Shown here piece after piece: positions 49,772 through 59,538 of a stretch of 64,000 nucleotides of DNA. The stretch is from Erythrobacter sp. WG (GTDB lineage Bacteria; Pseudomonadota; Alphaproteobacteria; Sphingomonadales; Sphingomonadaceae): the NCBI RefSeq assembly GCF_026586795.1, contig NZ_JAPFGY010000011.1, positions 38,850-102,849 of the forward strand. Reading direction: 5' to 3'. The first letter of the stretch is position 1; each line of letters starts with the position of its first letter. Position numbers and translations under genes: made by a program. The notes beneath the pieces are model-generated. The model was given only the letters and a program-made list of their open reading frames with translations. It was not told where the DNA came from and searched no databases.

Positions 49772-50430
49772 CCCGTCTCGCGGTGTTCGACTGCGACGGG
49801 ACGCTGGTCGATGGGCAGGCGGACGTGTGCTGGGCGATGGAGCGCGCCTTCACCCGCGCGGGGCTCCCCGCCCCCGACAATCACGAGGTGCGCCGCATCG
49901 TCGGCCTGAGCCTCCCCGCGGCGGTGCGCGCCCTCGCGCCGCAGCTCACCGAGGCGCAGAACCGCGACGTCACAGAGTTTTACCGCTCGTCCTTCCGCGC
50001 GCGGCGCGAGGAGGGGCTGCTCGACGAACCGCTCTACCCCGGCATCGCCGCGCTGCTGCGCGACCTCCACGCCGCCGGCTGGAGCCTCGCGGTCGCCACC
50101 GGCAAGTCCGACCGGGGCCTCGCCGCCTGCCTTGCGACCCACGGGATCGCCGACCTGTTCGTCTCGCTCCAGACCGCCGACCGCCACCCGTCCAAGCCGC
50201 ACCCGGCGATGCTTGAGGCCGCGCTGTTCGAGGCCGGCGCTCAGCGCGACCAAACGGTGATGATCGGCGACACCAGCTTCGACATGGTGATGGCGCGCAG
50301 CATCGGGGTCGCCGCCATCGGGGTCGGCTGGGGCTACCACGGCGCGGCAGAGCTGCTGGCGAGCGGGGCGCGGCAGGTAGCCGAGGACACCCCCGCCCTT
50401 GCCGCCGCACTCGCCGAGGTGCTGCCGTGA
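49768..50430 (+). CDS. HAD-superfamily phosphatase (phosphoglycolate phosphatase-like)
   Basis: 220-residue haloacid dehalogenase-type hydrolase. Motif I is FDCDGTLVDG (nucleophile D8, D10), motif II VATGKSDRG, motif III Lys in HPSKPHPAML and motif IV MIGDTSFDMVMA. The cap domain is of the C1 type, as in Gph. Substrate is not determined; phosphoglycolate or another small phosphate is usual. Overlaps both neighbours by 4 bases. Confidence 0.88.
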   Translation: MTRLAVFDCDGTLVDGQADVCWAMERAFTRAGLPAPDNHEVRRIVGLSLPAAVRALAPQLTEAQNRDVTEFYRSSFRARREEGLLDEPLYPGIAALLRDLHAAGWSLAVATGKSDRGLAACLATHGIADLFVSLQTADRHPSKPHPAMLEAALFEAGAQRDQTVMIGDTSFDMVMARSIGVAAIGVGWGYHGAAELLASGARQVAEDTPALAAALAEVLP

Positions 50431-50669
50431 CCGCGCGCCGAGACCGCGCAGCGGACGAGGCGCGCGCGCGCACCGGATGGCTGGTCATCAGTGCGGCGCG
50501 CTTTTCGGGCATCGCGATGATCGTGGCGGGCTTTGCGGTGGTGCGCGGGCTCATCGACCTGCCCTATGCGGCCGGCGTGGTGCTGGCCGTGGCGGGCTTC
50601 CTCGACTTCTTCTTCGTGCCGCGCCTCGTCGCCCGCAGCTTCAGGACCGAGGAAAGCCGCAAGCAATGA
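50427..50669 (+). CDS. Small membrane protein
   Basis: 80-residue protein from GTG 50427 (GTGA overlap with the HAD gene), with two adjacent hydrophobic helices (about 18-38 and 44-63) and a basic C terminus. No function is recognised. It overlaps the Atp12-like gene by 4 bases, so it is conserved in phase within the operon; a helper role in ATP synthase assembly is only a guess. Confidence 0.7.
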   Translation: MTARRDRAADEARARTGWLVISAARFSGIAMIVAGFAVVRGLIDLPYAAGVVLAVAGFLDFFFVPRLVARSFRTEESRKQ

Positions 50670-51364
50670 TCCGGCGCTTCTACAAAGAGGTCACGCTCGC
50701 CGCGCAGCCCGGCGGCGGCTGGCAGGTGCTGCTCGACGGGCGCGGCGTGAAGACCGTCGGCGGCGCGCCGCAGGTGGTGCCGACCGCAGCACTGGGCGAA
50801 GCGCTGGCGGCGGAGTGGCGCGATCAGGGCGAGACGATCGACCCAAGGAGCCTCCCCTTGCGCGACATGGCCGACTACGCGATCGACATCCTTGCCCCGG
50901 ACCCCGAAGGCGCAGCCGAGGGGCTCCTCGCCTATGCCGAGACCGACACGCTGTGCTACCGCGCTGATCCCGACGAGCCGCTCCACGCCCGCCAGCAGGC
51001 GGTGTGGGAGCCGATCCTCGCGCGGTTCGAGCAGGCGCACGCCATCACGCTCACGCGGGTCAGCGGCGTGCTGCACCGCCCCCAGCCGCCCGCAAGCCTT
51101 GCGGTGCTGGAGGCGCGGCTGAAGGCGCTCGATCCCTTCGCGCTCGCCGGGGTGGATGCGATGACCAAGCTTGCCGCTTCGCTGGTCATCGGGCTCGCCG
51201 CGCTCGATGCCGAAGAACCGCTCGCCCTGTGGCAGGCGGCGAGCCTCGAGGAGGAATGGCAGGCCGAGCTGTGGGGCCGGGACGAGGAAGCGGAGGAACG
51301 CCGCGCGCGGCGCGAGGCGGATTTCCTGCGCGCCTCAGCCTTCGCGCGGATGGCGAGGGCCTGA
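50666..51364 (+). CDS. ATP12-family F1-ATPase assembly chaperone
   Basis: 232-residue chaperone of the Atp12 family that binds the F1 alpha subunit before assembly in alphaproteobacteria and mitochondria. Recognised by RRFYKEVTLA, WQVLLDGRGVKTVGG, LPLRDMADYAIDIL, AETDTLCYRAD, WEPILARFE and GVDAMTKLAASLVIGLA. ATG 50666 overlaps the preceding stop. It is the last gene of the crcB-started chain. The atp genes themselves are not in the window. Confidence 0.9.
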   Translation: MIRRFYKEVTLAAQPGGGWQVLLDGRGVKTVGGAPQVVPTAALGEALAAEWRDQGETIDPRSLPLRDMADYAIDILAPDPEGAAEGLLAYAETDTLCYRADPDEPLHARQQAVWEPILARFEQAHAITLTRVSGVLHRPQPPASLAVLEARLKALDPFALAGVDAMTKLAASLVIGLAALDAEEPLALWQAASLEEEWQAELWGRDEEAEERRARREADFLRASAFARMARA

Positions 51365-51377
51365 CGTTCAATCCGGT

Positions 51378-51470
51378 CGGTGCCGAGCTTGTCGAAGCCC
51401 TGCCTTCCCTGCACTCGGCGCTCTTGCCGCGAAGAGAGCGGCAGCCCTTCGATACACTCAGGTCGAACGG
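51378..51470. repeat. Inverted pair of dispersed repeats between convergent genes
   Basis: TGCCGAGCTTGTCGAAGCCC (from 51380) and, on the other strand sense, GCCCTTCGATACACTCAGGT (from 51443) are two degenerate copies, head to head, of the repeat seen at 47956. They fill the 112-base gap between the convergent atp12-like and lipoprotein genes and could fold as a terminator-like structure. Confidence 0.6.
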
Positions 51471-51476
51471 CAATCG

Positions 51477-52085
51477 CTAGCCTTGCGCCACCCACGCAGC
51501 GACCTCGGCCGCGACCCGGTTCGCCGCCGTGTTGAGGCCTGCGCCGACCGCCCGCGCCTCGGCCGGGATGCCGCTCTCGCGTGCTTCGAAGCGGCGGGTG
51601 GTGACCTTGCCGTCCTTGTCGGTGCGCACCGCGTCGAAGCGCACCAGCACCGAAGAAGAAGGCGCGTCATAGCCCATGTCGATCAGCGTGCCGCGCAAGG
51701 CCGTGTCGGCAAGCGTCGCGGTCGTATCGCCATCCACCACCATCGCAGCCCCGCCGGCGCGGATCGTCTCGCCCAGCAGGCGGCGGAACAGGCGCGCGGG
51801 CTTTTCCACCCAGTAGGCCTCTTGGAGATAGGCGATCTCGGTGGCGCTGACGGCAACCGGCACGCGCAGCACGTCGAGCTTGGCGGGAGCGTCGAAGTTG
51901 AGCACCGCGATCACCGGCTGCGCGGTGCCGCTTGCCGCGCCCGCCCCGACCGGCGCGGTGCTCGCCGGGCTCAGGGTCAGCAGGCTCTCGGGCGGCGTGC
52001 CGCCGAGGCTGATGCAGCCGGGCAGCGCCAGCAGCAGCGGCAGGGCGAGAAGAGCGGGCCGTTTCATCGCGGTGGTCATCCTCAC
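51477..52085 (-). CDS. ABC-type transport auxiliary lipoprotein of the Mla system
   Basis: 202-residue PqiC/auxiliary-lipoprotein-family protein. A lipoprotein signal ends in LALPGC (lipobox), followed by a domain with VIAVLNFDAPAKLDVLRVPV, ETIRAGGAAMVVDGD and the conserved RFDAV strand. Start is uncertain: GTG 52085 (overlapping the mlaD stop), ATG 52079 or ATG 52067; the last gives the neatest lipoprotein signal. Fourth gene of the mlaEFD-lipoprotein operon; acts at the outer-membrane side of phospholipid transport in related systems. Confidence 0.85.
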   Translation of the reverse strand: MRMTTAMKRPALLALPLLLALPGCISLGGTPPESLLTLSPASTAPVGAGAASGTAQPVIAVLNFDAPAKLDVLRVPVAVSATEIAYLQEAYWVEKPARLFRRLLGETIRAGGAAMVVDGDTTATLADTALRGTLIDMGYDAPSSSVLVRFDAVRTDKDGKVTTRRFEARESGIPAEARAVGAGLNTAANRVAAEVAAWVAQG

Positions 52086-53029
52086 GGCTTGTAATCCGGC
52101 AGCGACTTGCCGCCCACCAGGGCGCGCGCGCCCTCGCTTTCGAGCTTTTCGGTGATCGCGCGCAGGGAGCGGGTGGTGGCGCGCAGATCCTCGAGCGTCG
52201 CCTCCGCGTTGGGCAGCGTGCTCGTGCGCAGCTGGCGCACCGCCGGGCGGCTGTCCTCGAGCGTTGCCGAGAGCGAGGCGAGCGCGGCGTTGGCGCTGCG
52301 CAATGTGCCGCGCAATTCGGCCGCGAGCGGCTGGCCTTCTTTGTCAAGCACCCCGTTGGTGGTGACTGCCACCTTCTCGACCGCGTCGAGCGTCTGGTTG
52401 AGCTCGGCGAGCGTCGTGCGGAAGTCCTTGAGGCTGGCGTTCAATTCGGGCGTCGTGTCCGCAAGTCCCGCAGTCAGGCGGTTGGTGTTGCGCAGGATCC
52501 CGGCGATCTCCTCCTGGTTTTCAGGGCCGAGGATCACGTTCAGCTGCTCCGTCAGCGTCGCCAGCCGTTCGAGCAGCAGCGGGGCGTTGGCGACGATCTC
52601 GCCGAAGCCGCCGCGCCCCGGCGGGATCACCGGGCGCCCTTCGGGGCAGGCGGTGGTCTGACAGGTGATCGGCGGATTGTCCTTGCGCGCCCCGTCGAGC
52701 AGGATCGTCGAGACCCCGGTGAAGCTCGCCTGGATGGTCGCCACGGTGCCGACCAGGATCGGCACGTCGGGCTTGACGCTGATCCGCACGCGGACAAATT
52801 CGGGATTGTTCTTGGCGAGCGCGATCTCGGTCACCTGGCCGACCGGCACCCCGGCAAAGGTCACCTGGCTGCCGTTGTTGAGGCCCGAGACCGACTGGTT
52901 GTAGAAGATGTCGTATTCCTCGACATCGCCCTGCCCGAGCCGCGCGAGCCAGACGATGAACGCCGCCAGCGCCGCCAGCAGCACCAGCGTCACCGCGCCC
53001 ACCCACAGATGATTGGCCCTCGTTTCCAT
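52082..53029 (-). CDS. MCE-domain lipid transport protein MlaD-like
   Basis: Periplasmic lipid-shuttling subunit anchored by one membrane helix (about residues 8-29). The MCE domain covers about residues 38-115 (YDIFYNQSVSGLNNGSQVTFAGVPVGQVTEI, TIQASFTGVSTILLDGA). A long predicted alpha-helical region follows (about 140-300) with repeating Leu/Ala heptads, longer than E. coli MlaD (183 residues) and like the single-MCE proteins of alphaproteobacteria. The 315-residue gene is 60 bases downstream of mlaF. Confidence 0.92.
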   Translation of the reverse strand: METRANHLWVGAVTLVLLAALAAFIVWLARLGQGDVEEYDIFYNQSVSGLNNGSQVTFAGVPVGQVTEIALAKNNPEFVRVRISVKPDVPILVGTVATIQASFTGVSTILLDGARKDNPPITCQTTACPEGRPVIPPGRGGFGEIVANAPLLLERLATLTEQLNVILGPENQEEIAGILRNTNRLTAGLADTTPELNASLKDFRTTLAELNQTLDAVEKVAVTTNGVLDKEGQPLAAELRGTLRSANAALASLSATLEDSRPAVRQLRTSTLPNAEATLEDLRATTRSLRAITEKLESEGARALVGGKSLPDYKP

Positions 53030-53089
53030 GGCGCTCCTATGCGGCCCGGCGGGCGCGCTTGTCCAACATTATCCGGGGCATCACGCCGC

Positions 53090-53896
53090 TCACGCCTCAC
53101 CCCTCATGTGCGCCTTGTGCGCGGTGCGGCCGCGCGGGCCGTTGAAGTAATCCTCGATCCACGGGTGCCCGGTGGCGATCAGTTCGGGAATGGTGCCAAC
53201 CGCGATGATCTTCTTGTCGGCGATCACCGCCACCCTGTCGCAGATCTCGTAGAGCGTATCGAGATCATGGGTTATGAGAAACACCGTGAGCCCCAGCGTC
53301 TCCTGCAATTCGCGCGTCAGGCGGTCGAACTTGGCCGCGCCGATGGGATCGAGCCCGGCGGTCGGCTCGTCGAGAAACAGCAGTTCCGGATCGAGCGCCA
53401 GCGCGCGGGCCAGGCCGGCGCGCTTCTTCATGCCGCCCGACAGCTCGGAAGGGTATTTCTGCACCGCGCTTTCCGGCAGGCCGGTGAGCATCACCTTGTA
53501 GCGCGCGATCTCGGCCCTGAGGCCTGGGTCGAGCTCGGGGTGAAACTGCTTGATCGGCACCTCCACGTTCTCACCCACCGACAGGGTCGAAAACAGCGCG
53601 CCGCCCTGGAACAGCACGCCCCAGCGCTCGCGCACAACGAGATCGGTCTCCGCGCCTTCGCCGCACAGGTTGCGGCCCAGCACGGTGATGCGCCCCGCTT
53701 CGGGCTGCTGGAGCCCGATGATCGAGCGCATCAGCACCGACTTGCCGGTGCCCGATCCGCCGACGACGCCGAGAATCTCGCCCCTCCTGACGGTAAGGTC
53801 GAGGCCTTCGTGGACCGCGAAATCATCGAACCGGTTGACGAGCCCCTCGACCACGATCGCCGGGGTATCGTCATCGGGATTGGCCTTCATCCGCAT
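53090..53896 (-). CDS. ABC transporter ATP-binding protein MlaF-like
   Basis: ATPase subunit of the Mla phospholipid transporter, 268 residues. Walker [10 protein letters not shown]-loop LQQPEAG region, signature [15 protein letters not shown], Walker [14 protein letters not shown] and H-loop LITHDL are all intact. ATG 53896 follows the mlaE stop by 4 bases; an ATG at 53890 is also possible, and the frame is open slightly further upstream within mlaE. Confidence 0.94.
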   Translation of the reverse strand: MRMKANPDDDTPAIVVEGLVNRFDDFAVHEGLDLTVRRGEILGVVGGSGTGKSVLMRSIIGLQQPEAGRITVLGRNLCGEGAETDLVVRERWGVLFQGGALFSTLSVGENVEVPIKQFHPELDPGLRAEIARYKVMLTGLPESAVQKYPSELSGGMKKRAGLARALALDPELLFLDEPTAGLDPIGAAKFDRLTRELQETLGLTVFLITHDLDTLYEICDRVAVIADKKIIAVGTIPELIATGHPWIEDYFNGPRGRTAHKAHMRGEA

Positions 53897-53900
53897 GGCG

Positions 53901-55013
53901 TCATTCCCAGCCCACCTCGGTAAAGAACACCGCAAAGAAGGCGTCGAGCACGATCACCGCGAAAATCGCCGAGACCACCGCCATGGTGGTGCGCCTGCCG
54001 ACCTCCTCGGAATTGCTCCGCACCTGGAGGCCATTGTAGCACCCTGCCAGTGCAACGATCAGGCCGAACACCGGTGCCTTGATGAGGCCCACCCACAGGT
54101 CGTGGATCGGCACCACCTCCTGAATGCGCAGCAGGAAGGTGACGAACGGGATGCCGAGCCCGAACTGGCCGACCACCGCCCCGCCGACGATCGCCACGAC
54201 CGAGGCGTAGAAGCCGAGGAGGATCATCATGAAGGTCGCCGCGAGGATGCGCGGGATCACCAGCACCTCGATGGGCGAGATGCCGATGGTGCGCATCGCG
54301 TCGATCTCCTCGGTCAGCTTCATCGTCCCCAATTGCGCGGCAAAGGCGCTGCCCGATCGGCCTGCGACCATGATCGCGGTCATCAGCACGCCCAGTTCGC
54401 GCAGGGTGATGCGCCCGACGAGGTTGACGGTCAGCGCCTCGGCCCCGAACTGCTCGAGCTGGACCGAGCCCTGCTGGGCGATGACGATGCCGATCAGGAA
54501 GCTCATCAGCCCGATGATCGGCAGGGCGGAGACGCCGACCAGCTCCATCTGGTGGACCAGCGCCTTCAAGGGAAAGCGGCTCGGATGGCGCAGCAGGTTG
54601 GCCGCGCCGATCAGGATCTGCCCGAGAAAGCCGATCACCCCGTAGACGCCGCTGCGCGCATTGAAGACGTGCTCGCCGAGCTTGTAGGGGACGCGCTCCC
54701 ACACCGGCAGGCGATGGGGGTGGTTGTCGCCGATCGTCTCGAGATCGCGGACCGCGGCGAGCAGGCGCTCGGCCTCGGGGCTCGCCCCGGCGATGTCGCT
54801 GCCATGCGCGCTCGCGAAGCGGCACACGACATAGGCGCCGACCGTGTCGATCTCCTCGACCTCGGCAAGGTCGATCACCGCCACGGGCCCTTCCATCGCG
54901 CGCAGCTCGCGTTCGAGCGGGCCGATACGGGCGAGCGTGAGTTCGCCGGACAGCACCAGCCGGGCGCCGCCGGCGCCGTCGTCGATGAGCGAATGTTGCG
55001 CGGCGCTTTGCAT
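53901..55013 (-). CDS. MlaE-family permease with N-terminal STAS domain
   Basis: Inner-membrane permease of the phospholipid ABC transporter. The 370 residues start with a STAS-like domain (about 10-100, [19 protein letters not shown]), which in many Gram-negatives is a separate protein (MlaB) but here is fused. The MlaE fold follows with [52 protein letters not shown] and [14 protein letters not shown]. Start ATG 55013 has AGGCGGG upstream. First gene of the operon; diverges from valS. Confidence 0.93.
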   Translation of the reverse strand: MQSAAQHSLIDDGAGGARLVLSGELTLARIGPLERELRAMEGPVAVIDLAEVEEIDTVGAYVVCRFASAHGSDIAGASPEAERLLAAVRDLETIGDNHPHRLPVWERVPYKLGEHVFNARSGVYGVIGFLGQILIGAANLLRHPSRFPLKALVHQMELVGVSALPIIGLMSFLIGIVIAQQGSVQLEQFGAEALTVNLVGRITLRELGVLMTAIMVAGRSGSAFAAQLGTMKLTEEIDAMRTIGISPIEVLVIPRILAATFMMILLGFYASVVAIVGGAVVGQFGLGIPFVTFLLRIQEVVPIHDLWVGLIKAPVFGLIVALAGCYNGLQVRSNSEEVGRRTTMAVVSAIFAVIVLDAFFAVFFTEVGWE

Positions 55014-55124
55014 CCCGCCTGGGGCTATGGGGAGTTTCCGCGCCCCCCGCAAGGCTTGGCGGGCCCGCGCGGCGCCCTTCCCCGATTGCATCGCACCATC
55101 GGTGCTGGCATGGCGCGGGCCATC

Positions 55125-58085
55125 ATGCCCGACGCACAAGACACCACCCTGCCCACCACCTTCGACCCCGCCGCCATCGAGGCGCGCTGGTATCGGCATT
55201 GGGAAACGCAGGGCCTGTTCCGCCCCGAGCGGCCTGATGCCGAGGCCTTCACCATCGTCAACCCGCCGCCGAACGTCACCGGCTCGCTGCACATCGGCCA
55301 CGCGCTCGACAACACGCTGCAGGACGTGGTGATCCGCTACGAGCGGCTGCGCGGCAAGGACGCCTTGTGGGTGGTCGGCACCGACCATGCCGGGATCGCG
55401 ACGCAGATGGTGGTCGAGCGCCAGATGGAGGCGCGGCAGGACAAGCGCACCAACTATTCGCGCGAGGAATTCGTCGCGAAGGTGTGGGAGTGGAAGGCCG
55501 AAAGCGGCGGCACGATCACCAACCAGCTCAGGCGCCTCGGCTGCTCGATGGACTGGTCCAGAGAGCAGTTCACGATGGACCCGCACTTCACGAAGGCCGT
55601 CATCAAGACCTTCGTCGACCTCTATAACGACGGCCTCATCTACCGTGACAAGCGGCTGGTGAACTGGGACCCGAAGCTCAAGACCGCGATCAGCGATCTC
55701 GAGGTCGAGACGCAGACGATTGCGGGGAGCTTCTGGCATTTCAAATATCCGCTCGCGGATGGCGCGCGGCTCGACGACGGGCGCGATTATCTCGAAGTTG
55801 CCACCACCCGTCCCGAGACGATGCTGGCCGACATGGCGGTGGCGGTGAACCCAGCGGACGAGCGCTACGCGAGCGTCGTCGGCAAGCACGTGATCCTGCC
55901 GCTGACCGGTCGCCGCATTCCCGTGGTCGCCGACGAGCACGCCGATCCCGAACTCGGCTCGGGCTGCGTCAAGATCACCCCGGGGCACGACTTCAACGAC
56001 TTCGAGGTCGGCAAGCGCGCTGGCTTTGCCGCGGGCGAGATGCTCAATATGCTCGATGCCGAGGCGAACGTCTGCCAGACAGCGGACGGGCTAGTGCCGG
56101 AGGAATTCCTCGGCCTCCACCGCTTTCGCCGCGACGGCGTCGACGGCGCGCGTGAGCTGGTGGTCGCGCGGATGAAGGAGCTTGGGCTGCTCATCCCGCA
56201 CATCACCAAGGACAAGGACGGCAACGACGTCGAACACGACGCCGAACCGCGCCAGATCGCCACCCCCTTCGGGGACCGCGGCGGGGTGGTGATCGAGCCG
56301 TGGCTGACCGACCAGTGGTATGTGAACGCCGCGGAACTGGCGAAGAAGCCGATCGCAGCCGTGCGCTCGGGCGACATCCAGATCGTGCCCAAGACCTGGG
56401 AGAAGACCTTCTTCAACTGGATGGAGAATATCCAACCGTGGTGTGTGTCCCGGCAATTGTGGTGGGGGCACCGGATTCCGGCTTGGTTTGGGCCTATCAT
56501 CAAAGATGATGGGTTGTCTTACAACATGAGCGATAGCTCAAAAAACAAGGTTTTTGTCGCTCTCAGCTCGGAAGATTGCCTCGCTCAGGCGCGCGAATTT
56601 TATGGTCGCCATGCAGAAACGAAAGAGATCGTTTTTACCGAAAACCCGTGGGCCAATCTTCGTCAAATCGCTGATTATGTTAATGATGGCAAGGAGCCGT
56701 CAAAGATCTTCTTGAGGCAAGACCCCGACGTGCTCGACACATGGTTCTCCTCCGCGCTGTGGCCCTTCGCCACGCTGGGGTGGCCGGACACTCCGTTCGT
56801 GTCGAGCGAAGTCGAGACACCTCAGCCCGGCCTCTCGACTTCGCTCGAGGCGAACGGACAAGGGAACCTCCTCCAAAAACACTTCCCCAACAGCCTCCTC
56901 ATCTCCGGCTTCGACATCCTGTTCTTCTGGGATGCCCGCATGATGATGATGGGCTTTTACAACATGGGGCAGAAGCCCTGGGACAGGCTCTATCTCCACG
57001 GCCTCGTGCGCGCGGCGGACGGGGCGAAGATGTCGAAGTCCAAAGGCAATGTCGTCGATCCGCTCGGCCTCATCGACCAGTACGGCGCCGATGCGCTGCG
57101 CTTCTTCATGGCGGCGATGGAGAGCCAGGGCCGCGACATCAAGATGGATGAAAAGCGGGTCGAGGGATACCGCAACTTCGCGACCAAGCTGTGGAACGCG
57201 GCGCGGTTCTGCCAGTCGAACGGCATCGGCGCTTCGGACACGATCAAGGCGCCCGCAGCCCGCCTCGCCGCCAACCAGTGGATCATCGGCGAAGTGCAGG
57301 CCTGCGTCTCGGAAATCGAAAAGGCGATGGCCGACCTGCGCTTCGACGCGGCGGCGAACGCGATCTACCAGTTCACGTGGTCGAAGTTCTGCGACTGGTA
57401 TCTGGAGCTGATCAAGCCGGTCTTCGCCGGGGACACCGACAGCCCGCCGGCGCAAGAAACCCGCACCGTCGCCGGCTGGGCGCTCGACCAGATCCTCGTC
57501 ATGCTCCACCCCTTCATGCCCTTCATCACCGAAGAGCTGTGGCACAAGCTGGGTGAGCGGCCTTACGAGCTGATCGTCGCCCAATGGCCCGCGCCCGAAG
57601 CGGAAGTCAGCAAGGAGGCGACCGACGCGATCGACTGGGTGATCGACCTCACCACCAACACCCGCAGCGCGAAAAACGAGCTCGGCATCGCGCCCGGCGC
57701 GAAGCTGGCGGCGTGGCTGGCCTCACCCTCTGACGTCGCGGCGCGCACCATCGAACGCTCCAGCGCCGCGATCGAGCGCCTCGCGCGGCTCACCCCGGTG
57801 ACCATCGGCGAGGCCCCCGCTGGCCCCGCGATGCAGGTGACCGCGGGCGAGGACGTGTTCGTCATCCCGCTCGAAGGCATCGTCGACATCGCAGCCGAAA
57901 AGGCCCGGCTCGAAAAGGCGCTCGCGACCAGCAGCAAGGAAGCCAAAAGCCTCGAAGGCCGCCTTGCCAACCCCGCCTTCGCCGAGAAGGCCAAGCCCGA
58001 AGCCGTCGAAAAGGCCCGCGCCGATCTCGCCCACCACACGGGTGAGGTCGAGCGGCTAACGGCAGCATTGGCGCGGCTGGGGTGA
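55125..58085 (+). CDS. valS: Valyl-tRNA synthetase with internal insertions
   Basis: Class I aminoacyl-tRNA synthetase charging tRNA-Val and editing Thr. The 986 residues start [15 protein letters not shown] (an in-frame ATG at 55110 is possible). HIGH signature is in SLHIGHAL (about residue 55), the CP1 editing domain has [15 protein letters not shown], and KMSKSKGN lies near residue 635, then the anticodon-binding domain and a C-terminal coiled coil. Two oddities: an A/T-richer patch encodes about 80 residues between [11 protein letters not shown] and [11 protein letters not shown], and a palindromic repeat encodes [21 protein letters not shown] next to LGWPDTP. Both lie between conserved blocks and leave the frame intact. 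Confidence 0.95.
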   Translation: MPDAQDTTLPTTFDPAAIEARWYRHWETQGLFRPERPDAEAFTIVNPPPNVTGSLHIGHALDNTLQDVVIRYERLRGKDALWVVGTDHAGIATQMVVERQMEARQDKRTNYSREEFVAKVWEWKAESGGTITNQLRRLGCSMDWSREQFTMDPHFTKAVIKTFVDLYNDGLIYRDKRLVNWDPKLKTAISDLEVETQTIAGSFWHFKYPLADGARLDDGRDYLEVATTRPETMLADMAVAVNPADERYASVVGKHVILPLTGRRIPVVADEHADPELGSGCVKITPGHDFNDFEVGKRAGFAAGEMLNMLDAEANVCQTADGLVPEEFLGLHRFRRDGVDGARELVVARMKELGLLIPHITKDKDGNDVEHDAEPRQIATPFGDRGGVVIEPWLTDQWYVNAAELAKKPIAAVRSGDIQIVPKTWEKTFFNWMENIQPWCVSRQLWWGHRIPAWFGPIIKDDGLSYNMSDSSKNKVFVALSSEDCLAQAREFYGRHAETKEIVFTENPWANLRQIADYVNDGKEPSKIFLRQDPDVLDTWFSSALWPFATLGWPDTPFVSSEVETPQPGLSTSLEANGQGNLLQKHFPNSLLISGFDILFFWDARMMMMGFYNMGQKPWDRLYLHGLVRAADGAKMSKSKGNVVDPLGLIDQYGADALRFFMAAMESQGRDIKMDEKRVEGYRNFATKLWNAARFCQSNGIGASDTIKAPAARLAANQWIIGEVQACVSEIEKAMADLRFDAAANAIYQFTWSKFCDWYLELIKPVFAGDTDSPPAQETRTVAGWALDQILVMLHPFMPFITEELWHKLGERPYELIVAQWPAPEAEVSKEATDAIDWVIDLTTNTRSAKNELGIAPGAKLAAWLASPSDVAARTIERSSAAIERLARLTPVTIGEAPAGPAMQVTAGEDVFVIPLEGIVDIAAEKARLEKALATSSKEAKSLEGRLANPAFAEKAKPEAVEKARADLAHHTGEVERLTAALARLG
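56793..56857. repeat. In-frame palindromic repeat pair inside valS
   Basis: Arms at 56793-56817 and 56833-56857 (25 bases each) are inverted copies matching at 23 positions; the shared core is TCGACTTCGCTCGA. The right arm recurs in the oxidoreductase gene at 34984-35008. The element keeps the valS frame and adds about 22 residues. Confidence 0.8.
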
Positions 58086-58089
58086 TGGC

Positions 58090-58238
58090 GATCCTCCCCG
58101 AACCGGGGAGGGGGACCGCGCCGCGCAGCGGCGGGGTGGAGGGGCGCGCGCCCCGTTCCGCTTGCGCGCCCGTCCGGATCGCGCGCGCCTGCCCCTCCAC
58201 CATGCTGCGCATGGTCCCCCTCCCCCGGTGGGGGAGGA
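58090..58238. repeat. Intergenic G+C-rich hairpin repeats before queE
   Basis: CTCCCCGAACCGGGGAGGGG starts at about 58094, a CGCCGCGCAGCGGCG hairpin follows, and CCCCTCCCCCGGTGGGGGAG lies at 58217-58236. They belong to the same dispersed family as at 28704 and 45911. The final GGGGGAGG is only a few bases before the queE ATG and serves as its ribosome site. Confidence 0.65.
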
Positions 58239-58239
58239 T

Positions 58240-58974
58240 ATGAACCTCACACTCGCCACCGACGACACCGGCGGGCCGGAAATCTTCGCCTCGCTCCAGG
58301 GCGAGGGGCCGAGCATGGGGGTGCCGGTCGCCTTCGTGCGGCTGTCGCGCTGCAACCTTGCCTGCCAGTGGTGCGACACGGCCTACACCTGGCGGTTCGA
58401 GGGCGACAACCGGCCCCACCGGGACGGGATCGCGTTCGACCGCAAGGCGAACCAGGTGACGCTCTCGCCCGAGGAAACCGCCGCGCGGATCGCCGCGCTG
58501 GGCCAGAAACGCCTTGTCATCACCGGGGGAGAGCCGCTGCTTCAGGCGGGCGCGCTCGCCGAGATGCTCGAGCACCTGCCCGACATGACGGTCGAGATCG
58601 AGACCAACGGCACCGTCGCCCCGCCGGTGCGGCTCGATATCCGGGTCGACCAGTACAATGTCAGCCCCAAGCTTGCGCACTCGGGCAACCCTGCCGGCCT
58701 TGCGCTGATCCCCGAACGCCTTGACGCCTGGGCCACCGAACCGCGCGCCTTCCTGAAGTTCGTGATCGCCGCGCCGGAGGATGTAGACGAGGTGCTCGCC
58801 CTCCACCGCCGCTACCGCTTCCGCCCCGAACGCGTGTTCCTGATGGCCGAGGGCACCGACAGCGCGACCCTGCGCGCGCGGCAGGCGTGGCTCAGCGCGC
58901 TATGCCTCGAACACGGCTTCAGGATGAGCGACCGGATGCATATCCACCTGTATGGGGATACACGGGGGACCTGA
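58240..58974 (+). CDS. queE: 7-carboxy-7-deazaguanine synthase
   Basis: Radical-SAM enzyme turning 6-carboxytetrahydropterin into 7-carboxy-7-deazaguanine, on the way to queuosine in tRNA. The 244 residues hold the cluster motif C38-N-L-A-C42-Q-W-C45, the substrate-proximal IFASLQGEGPSMG, ITGGEPLLQ, and ETNGT. ATG 58240 has GGGGGAGG just upstream, part of a repeat element. No other que genes are in the window. Confidence 0.94.
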   Translation: MNLTLATDDTGGPEIFASLQGEGPSMGVPVAFVRLSRCNLACQWCDTAYTWRFEGDNRPHRDGIAFDRKANQVTLSPEETAARIAALGQKRLVITGGEPLLQAGALAEMLEHLPDMTVEIETNGTVAPPVRLDIRVDQYNVSPKLAHSGNPAGLALIPERLDAWATEPRAFLKFVIAAPEDVDEVLALHRRYRFRPERVFLMAEGTDSATLRARQAWLSALCLEHGFRMSDRMHIHLYGDTRGT

Positions 58975-58994
58975 GGGGCGCGAACAAGGGGGGT

Positions 58995-59537
58995 ATGATG
59001 ATCAAGACACGATGGGCGACGCTTGGCGCGGCTGGCGCACTGGCGATGGCGCTCGGCGGATGCGGCGGCGCGGCTCCTGGCGACACGGCCGAAGCGGTCG
59101 CGGCGGAGACGCCGCCAGCCGCGACGAGCCCCGCGACGGGCGACGAGGCGGCGGCGCGTGCCTTCGTCGACACGCTGTTCGCCGCCTATGCCAACGATGG
59201 GGAGCCGAACCTCTTCCTCGCGCCGAACGAAAGCTTCGAGCCCGAACTCGCCGCCGCCATCACCGCGCTGAACGAGCGCACCGAGAAGACCGGCATGATC
59301 GAAGCCTCGCAGGATGCCGACCCGATCTGCGCCTGCCAGGACTATGGCGAGGTCTCGCACGCCATCGACAGCATCACCTTCGACGGCAACAGGGCCAAGG
59401 CGGTGGTGACCTTCACCAATTTCGGCACATCGCAGAAGCGCACGCTCGATCTCATCGCGGTGCCCGGCGGATGGCGCATCTTCGATATCGACGGCAGCTA
59501 CCGCAAGGCGGTGTTCGACGATGTGAAGCAGCCCTGA
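58995..59537 (+). CDS. Small lipoprotein, DUF3828-like
   Basis: 180-residue protein with a lipoprotein signal (lipobox LGGC, about residue 23) and a linker rich in Ala and Thr, then a soluble domain of NTF2/DUF3828 type with AAARAFVDTLFAAYANDGEP and WRIFDIDGSYRKAVFDDV. Two tandem ATG codons (58995, 58998) could start it; the G run suits the second. The function of DUF3828 proteins is unknown. It ends 2 bases before the convergent herA-like gene. Confidence 0.7.
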   Translation: MMIKTRWATLGAAGALAMALGGCGGAAPGDTAEAVAAETPPAATSPATGDEAAARAFVDTLFAAYANDGEPNLFLAPNESFEPELAAAITALNERTEKTGMIEASQDADPICACQDYGEVSHAIDSITFDGNRAKAVVTFTNFGTSQKRTLDLIAVPGGWRIFDIDGSYRKAVFDDVKQP

Positions 59538-59538
59538 C

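Noticed and set aside
56455..56725. valS pseudogene or assembly error at the low-G+C patch
   Set aside because: The frame is continuous and both flanking catalytic blocks and the KMSKS region are intact; an insertion or allele replacement explains it better, though read support cannot be checked here.
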